Source: Desulforamulus aeronauticus DSM 10349
GTDB taxonomy: Bacteria > Bacillota > Desulfotomaculia > Desulfotomaculales > Desulfotomaculaceae
Length of the DNA: 64,000 bases
Direction of reading: 5' to 3'
NCBI RefSeq assembly: GCF_900142375.1
Contig: NZ_FRAR01000015.1
Coordinates: forward strand, 1-64,000
Shown: piece after piece, positions 17,344-27,277 of the stretch
Numbering within the stretch: the first letter of the stretch is position 1
How the letters are laid out: the number at the start of each line of letters is the position of its first letter
Made by a program: the position numbers and the translations under genes
Notes under the pieces: model-generated
The model's input: only the letters and a program-made list of their open reading frames with translations
Told to the model about the DNA's origin: nothing
Database searches by the model: none

Positions 17344-18900
17344 GTGCGCTTACGGATGCCCTGCGGTGATAGACTTGGCCTGATTCACGATATATCCGTT
17401 GTTTTAAGAGATAAGAAAATTAACATGATCTCCATAGAAATCGACCAGGGATTCATCTTTTTAGAATGCCATAGGGTGCCTGCCGAACAAAAAACTGAAC
17501 TTATGGCAGCTCTAAAAGGGGTGCCGGGAATCTATGACGTACAACCAATCTCTTTCATGCCTTTTAAGGAGAGGGCAGAACAACTCAATGCCGTCTTGAC
17601 TACGGTACAGGATGGCATTTTGGCGATCAACAGACAGGGGATTGTGACCCAGTGTAACCCCGCAGCCGGGCGTATTCTGCGGGTGCGTGTTGATGATATG
17701 TTGGGTCAGCCGCTGCCTAGACAACTAGCCGACGATTTGCTGGTGAATCAGACTTTTGCTTCTGGCCGCTCCCAACGTAACTGTGAAGTGTATTTAGAGT
17801 CCATTGGCACCTATTGCATTGCCAGTACCATCCCCCTGAGGTTAAATGACCGCACCATCGAGGGGGTGGTGATAAAGCTAATGGATAACAGAAACATGCG
17901 GGAATTAGTGCAAAAAATGACAGCATCCCGTCCGGTTACCTTTGTAGAAATCCCCTTTAAGAGTGAATCTATGAGCTTGGTCGTTGGGCAAGCCCGCCGA
18001 TATGCGACCAGTGATTCCACGGTGTTAATTCGTGGGGAAACCGGTACGGGTAAAGAACTGTTTGCCCGGGCTTTACACAGTGCTTCGCCTAGGGCAGATA
18101 ACGCTTTTGTGGCCGTTAACTGTGCGGCTATCCCAGAAACCCTTTTGGAAAGTGAACTTTTTGGTTATGAAGAAGGCGCTTTTACCGGGGCGGTAAAAGG
18201 GGGAAAGCCCGGTTTTTTTGAGTTAGCCAATAATGGCACCCTTTTCCTGGATGAAGTAGGGGAAGTATCGGTGCATCTTCAGGCAAAATTGCTGCGTGTT
18301 CTCCAAGACCGCCGAGTGAGGCGTTTAGGCAGTTCCCATGAAATTCCCATCGATGTTCGGATTATTACCGCTACCAATCGAGACTTGGAAGATATGGTGG
18401 CCCAAAAACTTTTCCGGGAGGATCTTTACTATCGCCTCAATGTTATTCCTCTCCTTTTGCCTCCCCTACGGGAGCGCCGGGAAGATATTGCTTTGTTGGC
18501 GGAACTGTTCTTGCGTCGCTTCTCTGAAAAATTGCGTTGTCCGGCGCGGTCGTTTTCCCCGGAGGCCCTCAGGCAGTTAGAAGAATATAACTGGCCGGGA
18601 AATGTCCGCGAGCTGGAAAATGTCATTGAACGAGCGGTAAATTTAGTGGATGGGCCTCTGATTGAGACTTCTCATTTTCATTTGAGCACACAACAGGCTG
18701 CTCCTTCGGATCTCCCTACGGTGGATTTTGCCACCTATCAGACTTTGGAAGAACGATTGGCCGAAATGGAAAGAAAAATTGTTGAAGAAACGTACAAACG
18801 GTTTCACTCCACTCGCAAAATTGGAGCGGCCTTGGGTATATCCCACACCGCCGCTTTACGGAAACTGCGTAAGTATGGACTGGTTAACGAAGTAAAATGA
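17344..18900 (+). CDS. TyrR-like sigma-54 dependent activator
   Basis: 518 residues from a GTG preceded by AAAGGTGGT; an in-frame ATG at 17296 has no ribosome site. Domains in order: ACT-like ligand domain (about 1-70; RLRMPCGDRLGLIHDISVVL), PAS (about 78-185), AAA+ (about 205-440) with Walker A GETGTGKE near 231-238 and the sigma-54 contact loop GAFTGA near 278, and a Fis-type helix-turn-helix at the C terminus (TRKIGAALGISHTAALRKL). TyrR of enterobacteria lacks a sigma-54 loop; this one has it, so it should open sigma-54 promoters in response to aromatic amino acids. The next gene, tyrosine phenol-lyase, has a good -24/-12 promoter. Confidence 0.92.
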   Translation: MRLRMPCGDRLGLIHDISVVLRDKKINMISIEIDQGFIFLECHRVPAEQKTELMAALKGVPGIYDVQPISFMPFKERAEQLNAVLTTVQDGILAINRQGIVTQCNPAAGRILRVRVDDMLGQPLPRQLADDLLVNQTFASGRSQRNCEVYLESIGTYCIASTIPLRLNDRTIEGVVIKLMDNRNMRELVQKMTASRPVTFVEIPFKSESMSLVVGQARRYATSDSTVLIRGETGTGKELFARALHSASPRADNAFVAVNCAAIPETLLESELFGYEEGAFTGAVKGGKPGFFELANNGTLFLDEVGEVSVHLQAKLLRVLQDRRVRRLGSSHEIPIDVRIITATNRDLEDMVAQKLFREDLYYRLNVIPLLLPPLRERREDIALLAELFLRRFSEKLRCPARSFSPEALRQLEEYNWPGNVRELENVIERAVNLVDGPLIETSHFHLSTQQAAPSDLPTVDFATYQTLEERLAEMERKIVEETYKRFHSTRKIGAALGISHTAALRKLRKYGLVNEVK

Positions 18901-18921
18901 TCCATAGAATGATCCATAGCA

Positions 18922-18962
18922 GGCAAAAGGGTAGACTCTCCCAGTCTACCCTTTTGCCTTTA
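18922..18962 (+). terminator. Terminator of the TyrR-like gene
   Basis: GGCAAAAGGGTAGACT pairs exactly with AGTCTACCCTTTTGCC around a 5-base loop, followed by TTTA. Confidence 0.8.
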
Positions 18963-19004
18963 TCAGAACATTGTAAACAAAGCGTAACATTGGAAACCAA
19001 ATCG

Positions 19005-19025
19005 GAAACATAACGTTCCGGAAAA
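19005..19025. promoter_or_regulatory. Possible upstream activator site for tpl
   Basis: CGGAA and TTCCG form a dyad with an 8-base gap, about 40-55 bases before the -24 element. The segment before it (from about 18970) also holds a TGTAAAC-like half site reminiscent of TyrR boxes. It is a candidate for TyrR-like protein binding, no more. Confidence 0.35.
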
Positions 19026-19060
19026 ATGTCTAAAACGACAAAATACACCATTTTTAGGTT

Positions 19061-19077
19061 TGGCATACTTATTGCGT
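19061..19077 (+). promoter_or_regulatory. Sigma-54 promoter of tyrosine phenol-lyase
   Basis: TTGGCATACTTATTGCGT has GG (19062-19063) and GC (19074-19075) exactly 10 bases apart, matching the -24/-12 consensus TGGCAC-N5-TTGC. It lies about 55 bases before the start codon and downstream of the gene for a GAFTGA-containing activator. Confidence 0.82.
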
Positions 19078-19086
19078 ATAGTATAA

Positions 19087-20508
<1,422 letters not shown>

Positions 20509-20546
20509 GTTAGACCCCATTGAAAGCAAGAGTAATAAGGTAAGTT

Positions 20547-20583
20547 AAGAGGGCCGGAGGAATATCTTTCGGCCCTCTTTTTC
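20547..20583 (+). terminator. Hairpin terminator after tpl
   Basis: AAGAGGGCCG pairs with CGGCCCTCTT, followed by TTTTT. The permease gene lies beyond it, so permease expression may depend on read-through or its own promoter. Confidence 0.75.
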
Positions 20584-20653
20584 CCACCAAAATAAAAACC
20601 AACTGAATATGGAAGCACTGGCATGACCAAAAACTGACAAAAGGAGTAGGTCT

Positions 20654-22054
20654 ATGAACATTTTTCGCACTAAAAGCATTGATTTGATGCTGCAAGAGAC
20701 CAAAAAACACTCGCTAGTAAAGTCTCTCGGTGCTTTAGACATCCTATTAATTGGTATTGGGGTTATCATTGGTACAGGTATTTTTGTCTTAACCGGTGTG
20801 GCTGCCGCCAAGTATGCCGGTCCTGGACTTATGTTATCCTTTGTTTTAGCTGGTTTAACCGTTGCTTTTGTGTCCTTAGCCTATTCGGAATTGGCCTCGA
20901 TGGTGCCAATTGCCGGTAGCGCTTATACCTACACCTACACATCCGTAGGAGAATTTGTTGCCTGGCTGGTGGGGTGTGGCTTAGTCTTGGAATATACGGT
21001 GGGAGCCAGCGCGGTTGCTGGTGGTTGGTCTGCTTATCTGACGGGTATTTTGAAATCCGCGGGGATTCATCTGCCAAAGGCTTTAACGGCTGTTCCGGCG
21101 GATGGAGGAATTATAAACTTACCGGCTGTTGCTATTACCCTATTCCTGACCTTCCTGCTTGTTCGTGGGGTTAAGGAAAGTGCAAAGCTTAATAAAATCC
21201 TAGTTGCTGTAAAACTCGGCGCGATCTTTCTCTTCCTCTTGTTGGCAGGTCCCAAAGTGGACCCCACCAACTGGACTCCCTTTCTTCCCTATGGTTGGGC
21301 AGGCGTTTCCGCAGGGGCAGCCGTAATTTTCTTTGCTTATTTAGGTATCGACTCCATTGCCACCGCTGCTGAAGAAGCGAAGAATCCTACGCGTGATATG
21401 CCCATTGGTATCCTTGGTTCTTTAGTGGTTTGTACCATTTTGTATATTGGAGTAACCGCTGTTATGACGGGTACTACCCCCTATACCCAATTGGATACCG
21501 CTGAGCCGGTAACCTTTGTTCTACGTAATCTTGGCTATAACTTTGGCTCCGCCATTGTAGGCACCGGTGCCATTGCCGGGCTTACCACCGTGTTGATGGT
21601 TATGATGTACGCCCAATCCCGTGCTTTCTTTGCCATGTCCCGTGACGGACTTATTCCTTCTAAATTAGGTAAAATTCACCCTAAATTTGGCACTCCCTAT
21701 AGACTCTCCATTATCGTGGGATGTGCTGTGTCCATTATGAGCGGTTTTACCCCCATCCATGTGGTGGCTGAGATGTGCAGTATCGGTACTTTGTTTGCCT
21801 TCTTTATGTCTATCATAGGTGTTATGGTCTTGCGGAAAACCAAACCGAATATGGAACGTCCCTTTAAGTGTCCCGGATTATTTATTATTGGTCCTCTGGC
21901 CCTAATCTTCTGTGCTTTCGTTATTTCCAATTTACCTGGTCAAACTTGGATTAACTTCTCCATTTGGATGACCATTGGCATCGTATTCTATTTTGTTTAT
22001 AGCCGTAAGAATAGCGCGTTAAATAAAAGCCAAGCATCCTCAAATAATGGATAA
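20654..22054 (+). CDS. APC-family amino-acid permease
   Basis: 466 residues with about twelve membrane spans. The N-terminal GIGVIIGTGIFVLTGVAAA is the APC backbone-binding loop, and YLGIDSIATAAEEAKNPTRDMP in the middle is typical of the YfnA/CAT (cationic amino-acid transporter-like) branch. AAGGAG precedes the ATG. Sequence alone suggests broad or cationic amino acids; its position next to tpl suggests import of tyrosine. It lies in the cytoplasmic membrane. Confidence 0.9.
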   Translation: MNIFRTKSIDLMLQETKKHSLVKSLGALDILLIGIGVIIGTGIFVLTGVAAAKYAGPGLMLSFVLAGLTVAFVSLAYSELASMVPIAGSAYTYTYTSVGEFVAWLVGCGLVLEYTVGASAVAGGWSAYLTGILKSAGIHLPKALTAVPADGGIINLPAVAITLFLTFLLVRGVKESAKLNKILVAVKLGAIFLFLLLAGPKVDPTNWTPFLPYGWAGVSAGAAVIFFAYLGIDSIATAAEEAKNPTRDMPIGILGSLVVCTILYIGVTAVMTGTTPYTQLDTAEPVTFVLRNLGYNFGSAIVGTGAIAGLTTVLMVMMYAQSRAFFAMSRDGLIPSKLGKIHPKFGTPYRLSIIVGCAVSIMSGFTPIHVVAEMCSIGTLFAFFMSIIGVMVLRKTKPNMERPFKCPGLFIIGPLALIFCAFVISNLPGQTWINFSIWMTIGIVFYFVYSRKNSALNKSQASSNNG

Positions 22055-22086
22055 GTAAGGATTAAAAATTGCCAATAATCAGATGC

Positions 22087-22122
22087 AAAACCGGCCAGAG
22101 CAGGAGCTACTGGCCGGTTTTA
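22087..22122. terminator. Bidirectional terminator
   Basis: AAACCGGCCAG pairs with CTGGCCGGTTT around an 11-base loop. It serves the permease on the plus strand and the DUF2087 regulator on the minus strand. Confidence 0.8.
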
Positions 22123-22145
22123 TATGTATTTACACCTGGTTACAT

Positions 22146-22910
22146 TTAGAGTTTTAACCAATAGGAACTGCCGTCCGGGGTGCGATCCATAAAGCCGTAT
22201 TCAACCAACAAACGGCGTAATAGGGCATAATCGCTATAAAAGTGTTTAAGCCGGGTGTTTACTTCTTCTTCAGTGTATTTTTTATTGGCCGTAAATTTTG
22301 CTGCCAAAACCCGTAAAATAGCAACGCGCTTTTTCTCTTTAAGCGGAAAAGAAGCCAGGGGACCGCCCGGTCCTTGTTTAAAATAAGCCTTGACTATTTT
22401 TTCGTGCTCTTGTTCGGTAATGGCAAAACGGTTGTCAGCTTTCTGAGAACTGTGGGGAGTTTCCCTAAAGGGATTCTTTTTGGGTACTTGTTCCCCTAGG
22501 AGTTCCATTAGGGCTAAGAAGATCTTAGCCTGTTTTTGTTTTTCCCGTAAAGTGAAGCGGTGGTTACGAATGGTTGAGTTGCTGCCGGTATTGAGGGCGT
22601 TGGCTACCTCCTGGTCGCTATAGCCTTCATAAAAAAGTGCTAAAAGGGTCTTCTGATGCTCGGTTAATCCCGTTACCTTTTTATCCAAGTTCAACAGAAA
22701 GTGAAAGGAGGAGCGGTGTTCCTGGATAATGTGGTATTGAATGAATTTCTTTGCCTCCAATAATTGATCGTTGCAAGGGTAGATGATGCCGTTAGAGAAG
22801 CTTTTCCCACAAATGAGGCAAATAAATTCATCGCTGTCTGGTTTATAAACATAGCCCTGTTTGATATCTTGTAGGGAGGCCTGCCAAAAAAGATCGGGTA
22901 AATCAGTCAT
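22146..22910 (-). CDS. DUF2087 transcriptional regulator with zinc-finger-like N terminus
   Basis: 254 residues. Residues 31-65 hold C31, C34, H60 and H65, a possible zinc site. About residues 82-115 are a LuxR-like helix-turn-helix (LTEHQKTLLALFYEGYSDQE, then VANALNTGSNSTIRNHRFTL). The C-terminal third is a DUF2087 domain (FPLKEKKRVAILRVLAAKF, KKYTEEEVNTRLKHFYSDYA, LRRLLVEYGFMDR, DGSSYW). GAGGTG precedes the ATG. It is divergent from topB; a dyad at 22948-22964 in the shared promoter region is a candidate operator. The signal is unknown. Confidence 0.83.
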   Translation of the reverse strand: MTDLPDLFWQASLQDIKQGYVYKPDSDEFICLICGKSFSNGIIYPCNDQLLEAKKFIQYHIIQEHRSSFHFLLNLDKKVTGLTEHQKTLLALFYEGYSDQEVANALNTGSNSTIRNHRFTLREKQKQAKIFLALMELLGEQVPKKNPFRETPHSSQKADNRFAITEQEHEKIVKAYFKQGPGGPLASFPLKEKKRVAILRVLAAKFTANKKYTEEEVNTRLKHFYSDYALLRRLLVEYGFMDRTPDGSSYWLKL

Positions 22911-22947
22911 TTTACAAACACCTCGATAGTATCCGTTGATTATGTAG

Positions 22948-22964
22948 ACATTATAAAATAATGT
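22948..22964. promoter_or_regulatory. Candidate operator between the DUF2087 regulator and topB
   Basis: ACATTAT, AAA, ATAATGT is a perfect 7-bp dyad in the intergenic region, about 38 bases from the regulator start. Its position suits autoregulation. Confidence 0.35.
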
Positions 22965-23138
22965 TTATATAAAATCAAATAAATTACTTGTTGTGTTTAT
23001 TTAATAAATAGATGAAAAATATTTTTGGCAGGCGTGTAAAATTGACAATTTGGAAATGACCTATTACTATTATGGAATAAAAAGCAAAAGGGAAGGCCAA
23101 TGGCCAATCAGATAGAAGAGATTATTGAAAGGATTTTT

Positions 23139-25328
23139 ATGATGAGCAAAACATTGGTATTAGCCGAAAAACCTTCGGTGGGCAGAGATTTAGCCAGGGT
23201 ATTACACTGCCATCAAAAAGGGTTCGGGTATTTAGAAGGATATAAATACATTGTCACCTGGGCACTGGGGCATTTAGTAACCCTGGCAGACCCCGATGTC
23301 TACGATGCTAAATACAGCGCTTGGCGTATGGAGGACCTGCCCATGCTTCCTTCGCCGCTTAAGTTGGTTGTCATCAAGCAAAGTGGCAAACAATTTAGCG
23401 CTGTCACCTCTCAAATGAATCGAAAAGATGTAGGGGAGATTGTTATTGCCACCGATGCCGGCCGTGAAGGGGAACTGGTTGCCCGGTGGATTCTCGAAAA
23501 AGCCAAGGTAAAAAAACCCCTCAAACGTTTGTGGATTTCCTCCGTTACCGATAAAGCTATTCAACAGGGCTTTAAAAATTTAAAAAGCGGTAGTGAATAT
23601 GTTAATCTTTATGCCTCCGCGGTGGCTCGGGCCGAAGCAGATTGGTTGGTGGGGATAAATGCTACCCGTGCCCTAACCTGTAAGCATAATGCCCAACTTT
23701 CCTGTGGCCGGGTGCAAACCCCTACCCTAGCCATGATTGCCCAAAGGGAAGAGGAGATAAAAAACTTTAAGCCTAAAACCTTCTATGGGATAACGGCTCA
23801 AGCAGAAAAATTGAAACTTACCTGGCAAAACCGTCAAACCAAGGATAGTAGAACCTTTGATGAAAAAAGTTGCGACGCTATTCTAAAAACCATTTCCAAT
23901 CAGAAGGCTCAGGTGGTAGAGGTAGAAAGGGTTTATAAGAAAACCTATGCTCCACCTCTGTACGACTTAACAGAACTGCAACGAGATGCCAACCGGATTT
24001 TCGGCTACTCTGCCAAGGAAACCCTCTCAATTATGCAAAGGTTGTACGAACAACATAAGTTGCTCACCTACCCGCGTACTGATTCACGATTTATTTCTTC
24101 GGATATGGTGGAGACTTTGAAGGACCGGGTGGAGTCCTGTGGTGTAAACCCTTACAGCAAAATTGCTTTTAAGATCTTAAAAGGCTCTATTAAGGGTAAT
24201 AAAAATTTTGTTGATGATAGTAAAGTTACCGATCACCATGCCATCATTCCCACGGAACAGACGGTTATTTTGAGTGCTTTACAGGATAAAGAGAGAAAAA
24301 TATACGATTTGGTGGTTAAGCGGTTTTTAGCTGTGCTATCTCTTCCCGGTGAGTACGAACAAACAACGATCAAAGCAAAAATTGGGGAAGAACTATTTAT
24401 AGCCAAAGGGAAAAGAATCTTAGCCCAGGGTTGGCAAGAGATTTATGAAGCGGATCATCGGGAAGAGGACCCGGCAGAGGGAGTAAAAGAGCAGCTATTG
24501 CCCGCCCTGCAAAAAGGGGACAGCTTACGGATTATCTCCTTAACTAAAACCAGCGGGGAGACCAAAGCACCGGAACCCTTTAATGAAGGAAGTTTACTTT
24601 CTGCCATGGAAAACCCTGTTAAATATATGACCAATGAAAACAGTGAATTAATCAAGACCCTTGGAAAAACCGGGGGCTTGGGGACGGTGGCCACTCGGGC
24701 GGATATTATTGAAAAACTTTTTAATAACTTCCTGATCGAGAAGAAAGAGAAACATATATTTATTACCTCTAAGGGTAAACAGCTTCTAGAGCTGGTACCG
24801 AGCGATTTAAAATCCCCAGCTTTAACCGCGACCTGGGAACAGAGGCTGGAGGCTATTGCCAAAGGGGCCCTCCGTAAAGAGTTATTTATCGAAGAGATGA
24901 GGGGCTATGCTCGGTCAGTTGTCAATGAAATTAAGAATACCGAGCAGAAGTTCCGGCATGATAACCTTACCGGGGAAAAGTGCCCGGAATGTGGCAAGCG
25001 CATGCTTGAGGTAAATGGTAAAAAAGGCAAGATGTTGGTCTGTCAGGACAGAGATTGTGGCTATCGCAAGGGTGTTAGCAGAACCAGCAACGCCCGCTGC
25101 CCCAATTGCCATAAAAAATTAGAGCTGCATGGCGAGGGAGAAGGGCAAATTTTTGTCTGTAAGTGTGGTTACCGGGAAAAACTTACCGCTTTCCAAGACA
25201 GACGGCAAAAGGATAAAAACAGTATTTCTAAGAAGGAAGCGGCAAAGTATCTTAAACAAAATAATTCTAACGAGCAATTAATAAATCCGGCCATGGCAGA
25301 GGCTTTGGCCAAACTAAAGCTAAAGTAG
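23139..25328 (+). CDS. topB: DNA topoisomerase III
   Basis: 729 residues (or 742 from the ATG at 23100, which also has AAGGGAAGG nearby but at only 3 bases). I prefer 23139 because MSKTLVLAEKPSVGRDLA is the conserved N terminus and GAAAGGA precedes it. A type IA enzyme: Toprim with ATDAGREGELVA near residue 104, catalytic tyrosine Y311 in TYPRTDSR, and DDSKVTDHHAIIPTE. The C terminus carries two zinc-ribbon-like motifs (CPECGKR..CQDRDCGY and CPNCHKK..CKCGY). It removes single-stranded links between DNA duplexes during replication and recombination. Confidence 0.95.
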   Translation: MMSKTLVLAEKPSVGRDLARVLHCHQKGFGYLEGYKYIVTWALGHLVTLADPDVYDAKYSAWRMEDLPMLPSPLKLVVIKQSGKQFSAVTSQMNRKDVGEIVIATDAGREGELVARWILEKAKVKKPLKRLWISSVTDKAIQQGFKNLKSGSEYVNLYASAVARAEADWLVGINATRALTCKHNAQLSCGRVQTPTLAMIAQREEEIKNFKPKTFYGITAQAEKLKLTWQNRQTKDSRTFDEKSCDAILKTISNQKAQVVEVERVYKKTYAPPLYDLTELQRDANRIFGYSAKETLSIMQRLYEQHKLLTYPRTDSRFISSDMVETLKDRVESCGVNPYSKIAFKILKGSIKGNKNFVDDSKVTDHHAIIPTEQTVILSALQDKERKIYDLVVKRFLAVLSLPGEYEQTTIKAKIGEELFIAKGKRILAQGWQEIYEADHREEDPAEGVKEQLLPALQKGDSLRIISLTKTSGETKAPEPFNEGSLLSAMENPVKYMTNENSELIKTLGKTGGLGTVATRADIIEKLFNNFLIEKKEKHIFITSKGKQLLELVPSDLKSPALTATWEQRLEAIAKGALRKELFIEEMRGYARSVVNEIKNTEQKFRHDNLTGEKCPECGKRMLEVNGKKGKMLVCQDRDCGYRKGVSRTSNARCPNCHKKLELHGEGEGQIFVCKCGYREKLTAFQDRRQKDKNSISKKEAAKYLKQNNSNEQLINPAMAEALAKLKLK

Positions 25329-25422
25329 AAATAATCCTGATAAGTTAGCAGGAGGAAAAGAAATTCGGTGTAATACTAGTTTTAAGAAACGATATAACGA
25401 TCTTGCAGGGAGGCTGGCGCAA

Positions 25423-25842
25423 TTGGAATTTAAAAAGTTTGGCAGTAAATATGTGGTGAGGCTGGATAAAGGGGACGAGATCATCGAATCCTTGAAAAGC
25501 CTATGCCAAGAAAATGCTATTCGTTTAGGGACGGTTTCCGGTATTGGTGCAGTCAATCGGGTCAAAATTGGCTTGTTTGAAACCAGTACCAAGGAATATC
25601 ACTCGGTGGAATTAAACAAAGATATGGAGATTACCGGATTAGTCGGTAATGTATCGGAGATGAACGGGGAAGTTTACCTCCATTTGCATGCAACTTTGTC
25701 CGATAGCACTTATAATGCCTTTGGTGGGCACTTAAATGTAGCTGTCATTAGTGCTACCGGAGAAGTTATTGTGGATGCCATTGAAGGAACTGTGGATAGG
25801 GAGTTTAGCCAAGAGATTGGCTTAAATCTACTAAAATTTTAA
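25423..25842 (+). CDS. PPC (DUF296) domain protein
   Basis: 139 residues from a TTG with GGGAGG upstream. The single PPC domain has the usual blocks: LDKGDEIIESLKSLC, RLGTVSGIGAVNRVKIGLF, EVYLHLHATLSD and GGHLNVAVISATGEV. The HxH pair and the following histidine of GGHL could bind a metal. Plant members carry AT-hooks; bacterial stand-alone members, like this one, have no established role. It lies downstream of topB in the same direction. Confidence 0.88.
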   Translation: MEFKKFGSKYVVRLDKGDEIIESLKSLCQENAIRLGTVSGIGAVNRVKIGLFETSTKEYHSVELNKDMEITGLVGNVSEMNGEVYLHLHATLSDSTYNAFGGHLNVAVISATGEVIVDAIEGTVDREFSQEIGLNLLKF

Positions 25843-25868
25843 TAAAAAGGTTCTGGATACAGTAAAAT

Positions 25869-25900
25869 ACCCTGTGGTCGGTTGGCCGCAGGGTGTTTTT
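25869..25900 (+). terminator. Terminator after the PPC gene
   Basis: ACCCTGTGG pairs with CCGCAGGGT (one G-T pair), followed by GTTTTT. Confidence 0.75.
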
Positions 25901-25972
25901 GTAATAAGACAGTCCTCTCTTGTGAATAGTAAGTAAAAATACCTTTACTTCCTCTGAAAGGAGAATACGTAA

Positions 25973-26446
25973 ATGCTCGACAATGATAACCAAAGCAAAG
26001 AAAGCTTAAAGAAAGTTCAACCAAGTAAGGAAGATATCAAAAGTAGGCTTACTGACATTCAATTTGAAGTGACACAAAACAATGCTACTGAACCACCCTT
26101 TCGCAACGAATACTGGGATAATAAACGGCAAGGAATTTATGTGGATATCGTATCTGGGGAACCTCTTTTCAGCTCACTGGATAAATTTGATTCGGGTTGT
26201 GGTTGGCCAAGCTTCACAAAGCCACTGCATAATGAAGGAATGAAAGAACTAACCGACCGCAGCCATGGCATGATTCGGACTGAAGTAAGGAGCAAACAAG
26301 GGGATTCCCATTTGGGACATGTCTTTAATGACGGCCCCGCACCCAATGGATTACGGTACTGTATAAACTCTGCTGCTCTGCGGTTTATTCCCAAGGAAGA
26401 ATTAGAAAAGGAAGGGTATGGACAGTACTTGGCTTATTTCCAATAA
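25973..26446 (+). CDS. msrB: Peptide methionine-R-sulfoxide reductase
   Basis: 157 residues. It reduces methionine-R-sulfoxide in oxidised proteins, with thioredoxin as the electron donor. Motifs: [36 protein letters not shown] and RYCINSAAL with catalytic C130. C76 in GCGWPS is in the position of the known recycling cysteine. The structural zinc CxxC pairs found in many relatives are absent, as in several Firmicutes forms. AAAGGAG precedes the ATG. It fits oxygen-stress repair in an anaerobe. Confidence 0.95.
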   Translation: MLDNDNQSKESLKKVQPSKEDIKSRLTDIQFEVTQNNATEPPFRNEYWDNKRQGIYVDIVSGEPLFSSLDKFDSGCGWPSFTKPLHNEGMKELTDRSHGMIRTEVRSKQGDSHLGHVFNDGPAPNGLRYCINSAALRFIPKEELEKEGYGQYLAYFQ

Positions 26447-26514
26447 ATGACAGACACTCTTTTCCCTCTCTGAGCATACACTGCAATAGGATGATTATGC
26501 GGGAGGGAAAATCT

Positions 26515-27072
26515 ATGGTCTTTTATAGGAAGGTTTATGCTCAAAAAAGCTATCGTTTTATTGAACCGGCAGAATGTTGTCCCTATCTATCGGACCGGCA
26601 TTGCGATTTGCGAAAACACAATGTCTGTGATTCGGATAATCATCATTATAAAAAGAACTGTTGTACATCCCGTTATTATGATAGATGTAGCAACTTTGTA
26701 AATGAAGTTCGGGTGATCAAACCCAACAGGTATTTCAAAACCTCCTACAGCTGCCCATATTCACTTGATGGTTTCTGTGAACTAAGGGGAGTTAGCGTAT
26801 TCGAAAAGAACCGAACCTTTTATCGCCATGCCTGTAGCACTACGGATTACGCCAGAAAATGCCCTTACTATATTGGGAGGATTTCTAAGATCAAATGCAA
26901 AACTCCGAAAACAATTTATGGCTGTTGCCCCTATAAAGAGGATGACTGGTGCAAAGTAAGGAAGACCAAGATAAAGGGCCGTTCCGGTGGGTTTTACGAT
27001 CATACCTGTTGTAAGTCAAATTACGTAAAGTCCTGTCCCTATTACATGGAAGCGGAGTGCGGTAACGACTAA
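26515..27072 (+). CDS. Cys-rich protein with three tandem repeats
   Basis: 185 residues; start at ATG 26515 because GGGAGGG lies just upstream. Three repeats of about 60 residues share the pattern CPY-x4-C-x(about 22)-C-x7-CP: CCPYLSDRHC..CCTSRYYDRC, SCPYSLDGFC..ACSTTDYARKCP and CCPYKEDDWC..CCKSNYVKSCP. It is basic and rich in Tyr and Lys, without signal peptide or membrane span. The regular cysteines suggest metal or iron-sulfur binding, or a disulfide-rich fold. I do not recognise the family. It follows msrB on the same strand; a redox link is conjecture. Confidence 0.75.
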   Translation: MVFYRKVYAQKSYRFIEPAECCPYLSDRHCDLRKHNVCDSDNHHYKKNCCTSRYYDRCSNFVNEVRVIKPNRYFKTSYSCPYSLDGFCELRGVSVFEKNRTFYRHACSTTDYARKCPYYIGRISKIKCKTPKTIYGCCPYKEDDWCKVRKTKIKGRSGGFYDHTCCKSNYVKSCPYYMEAECGND

Positions 27073-27124
27073 CTTAGGAAACTAGTACCGTAATTGCCGT
27101 TGCACAAGTGAATTAATTCAAACG

Positions 27125-27163
27125 AAGGAGTATCGCAAAAAGTAGTTTTGCGATACTCCTTTG
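27125..27163 (+). terminator. Strong terminator
   Basis: AAGGAGTATCGCAAAA and its exact reverse complement are separated by a 5-base loop. Confidence 0.8.
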
Positions 27164-27277
27164 CCGTTTTTATGAAAAAATTGGCATACACTAAGATTTT
27201 CTATTAAAATTAAGAATGAAAAGAATATAGAATCAAAATAATATTTGCGAGTAAAAATTACTGATGGGGGGAGCACT

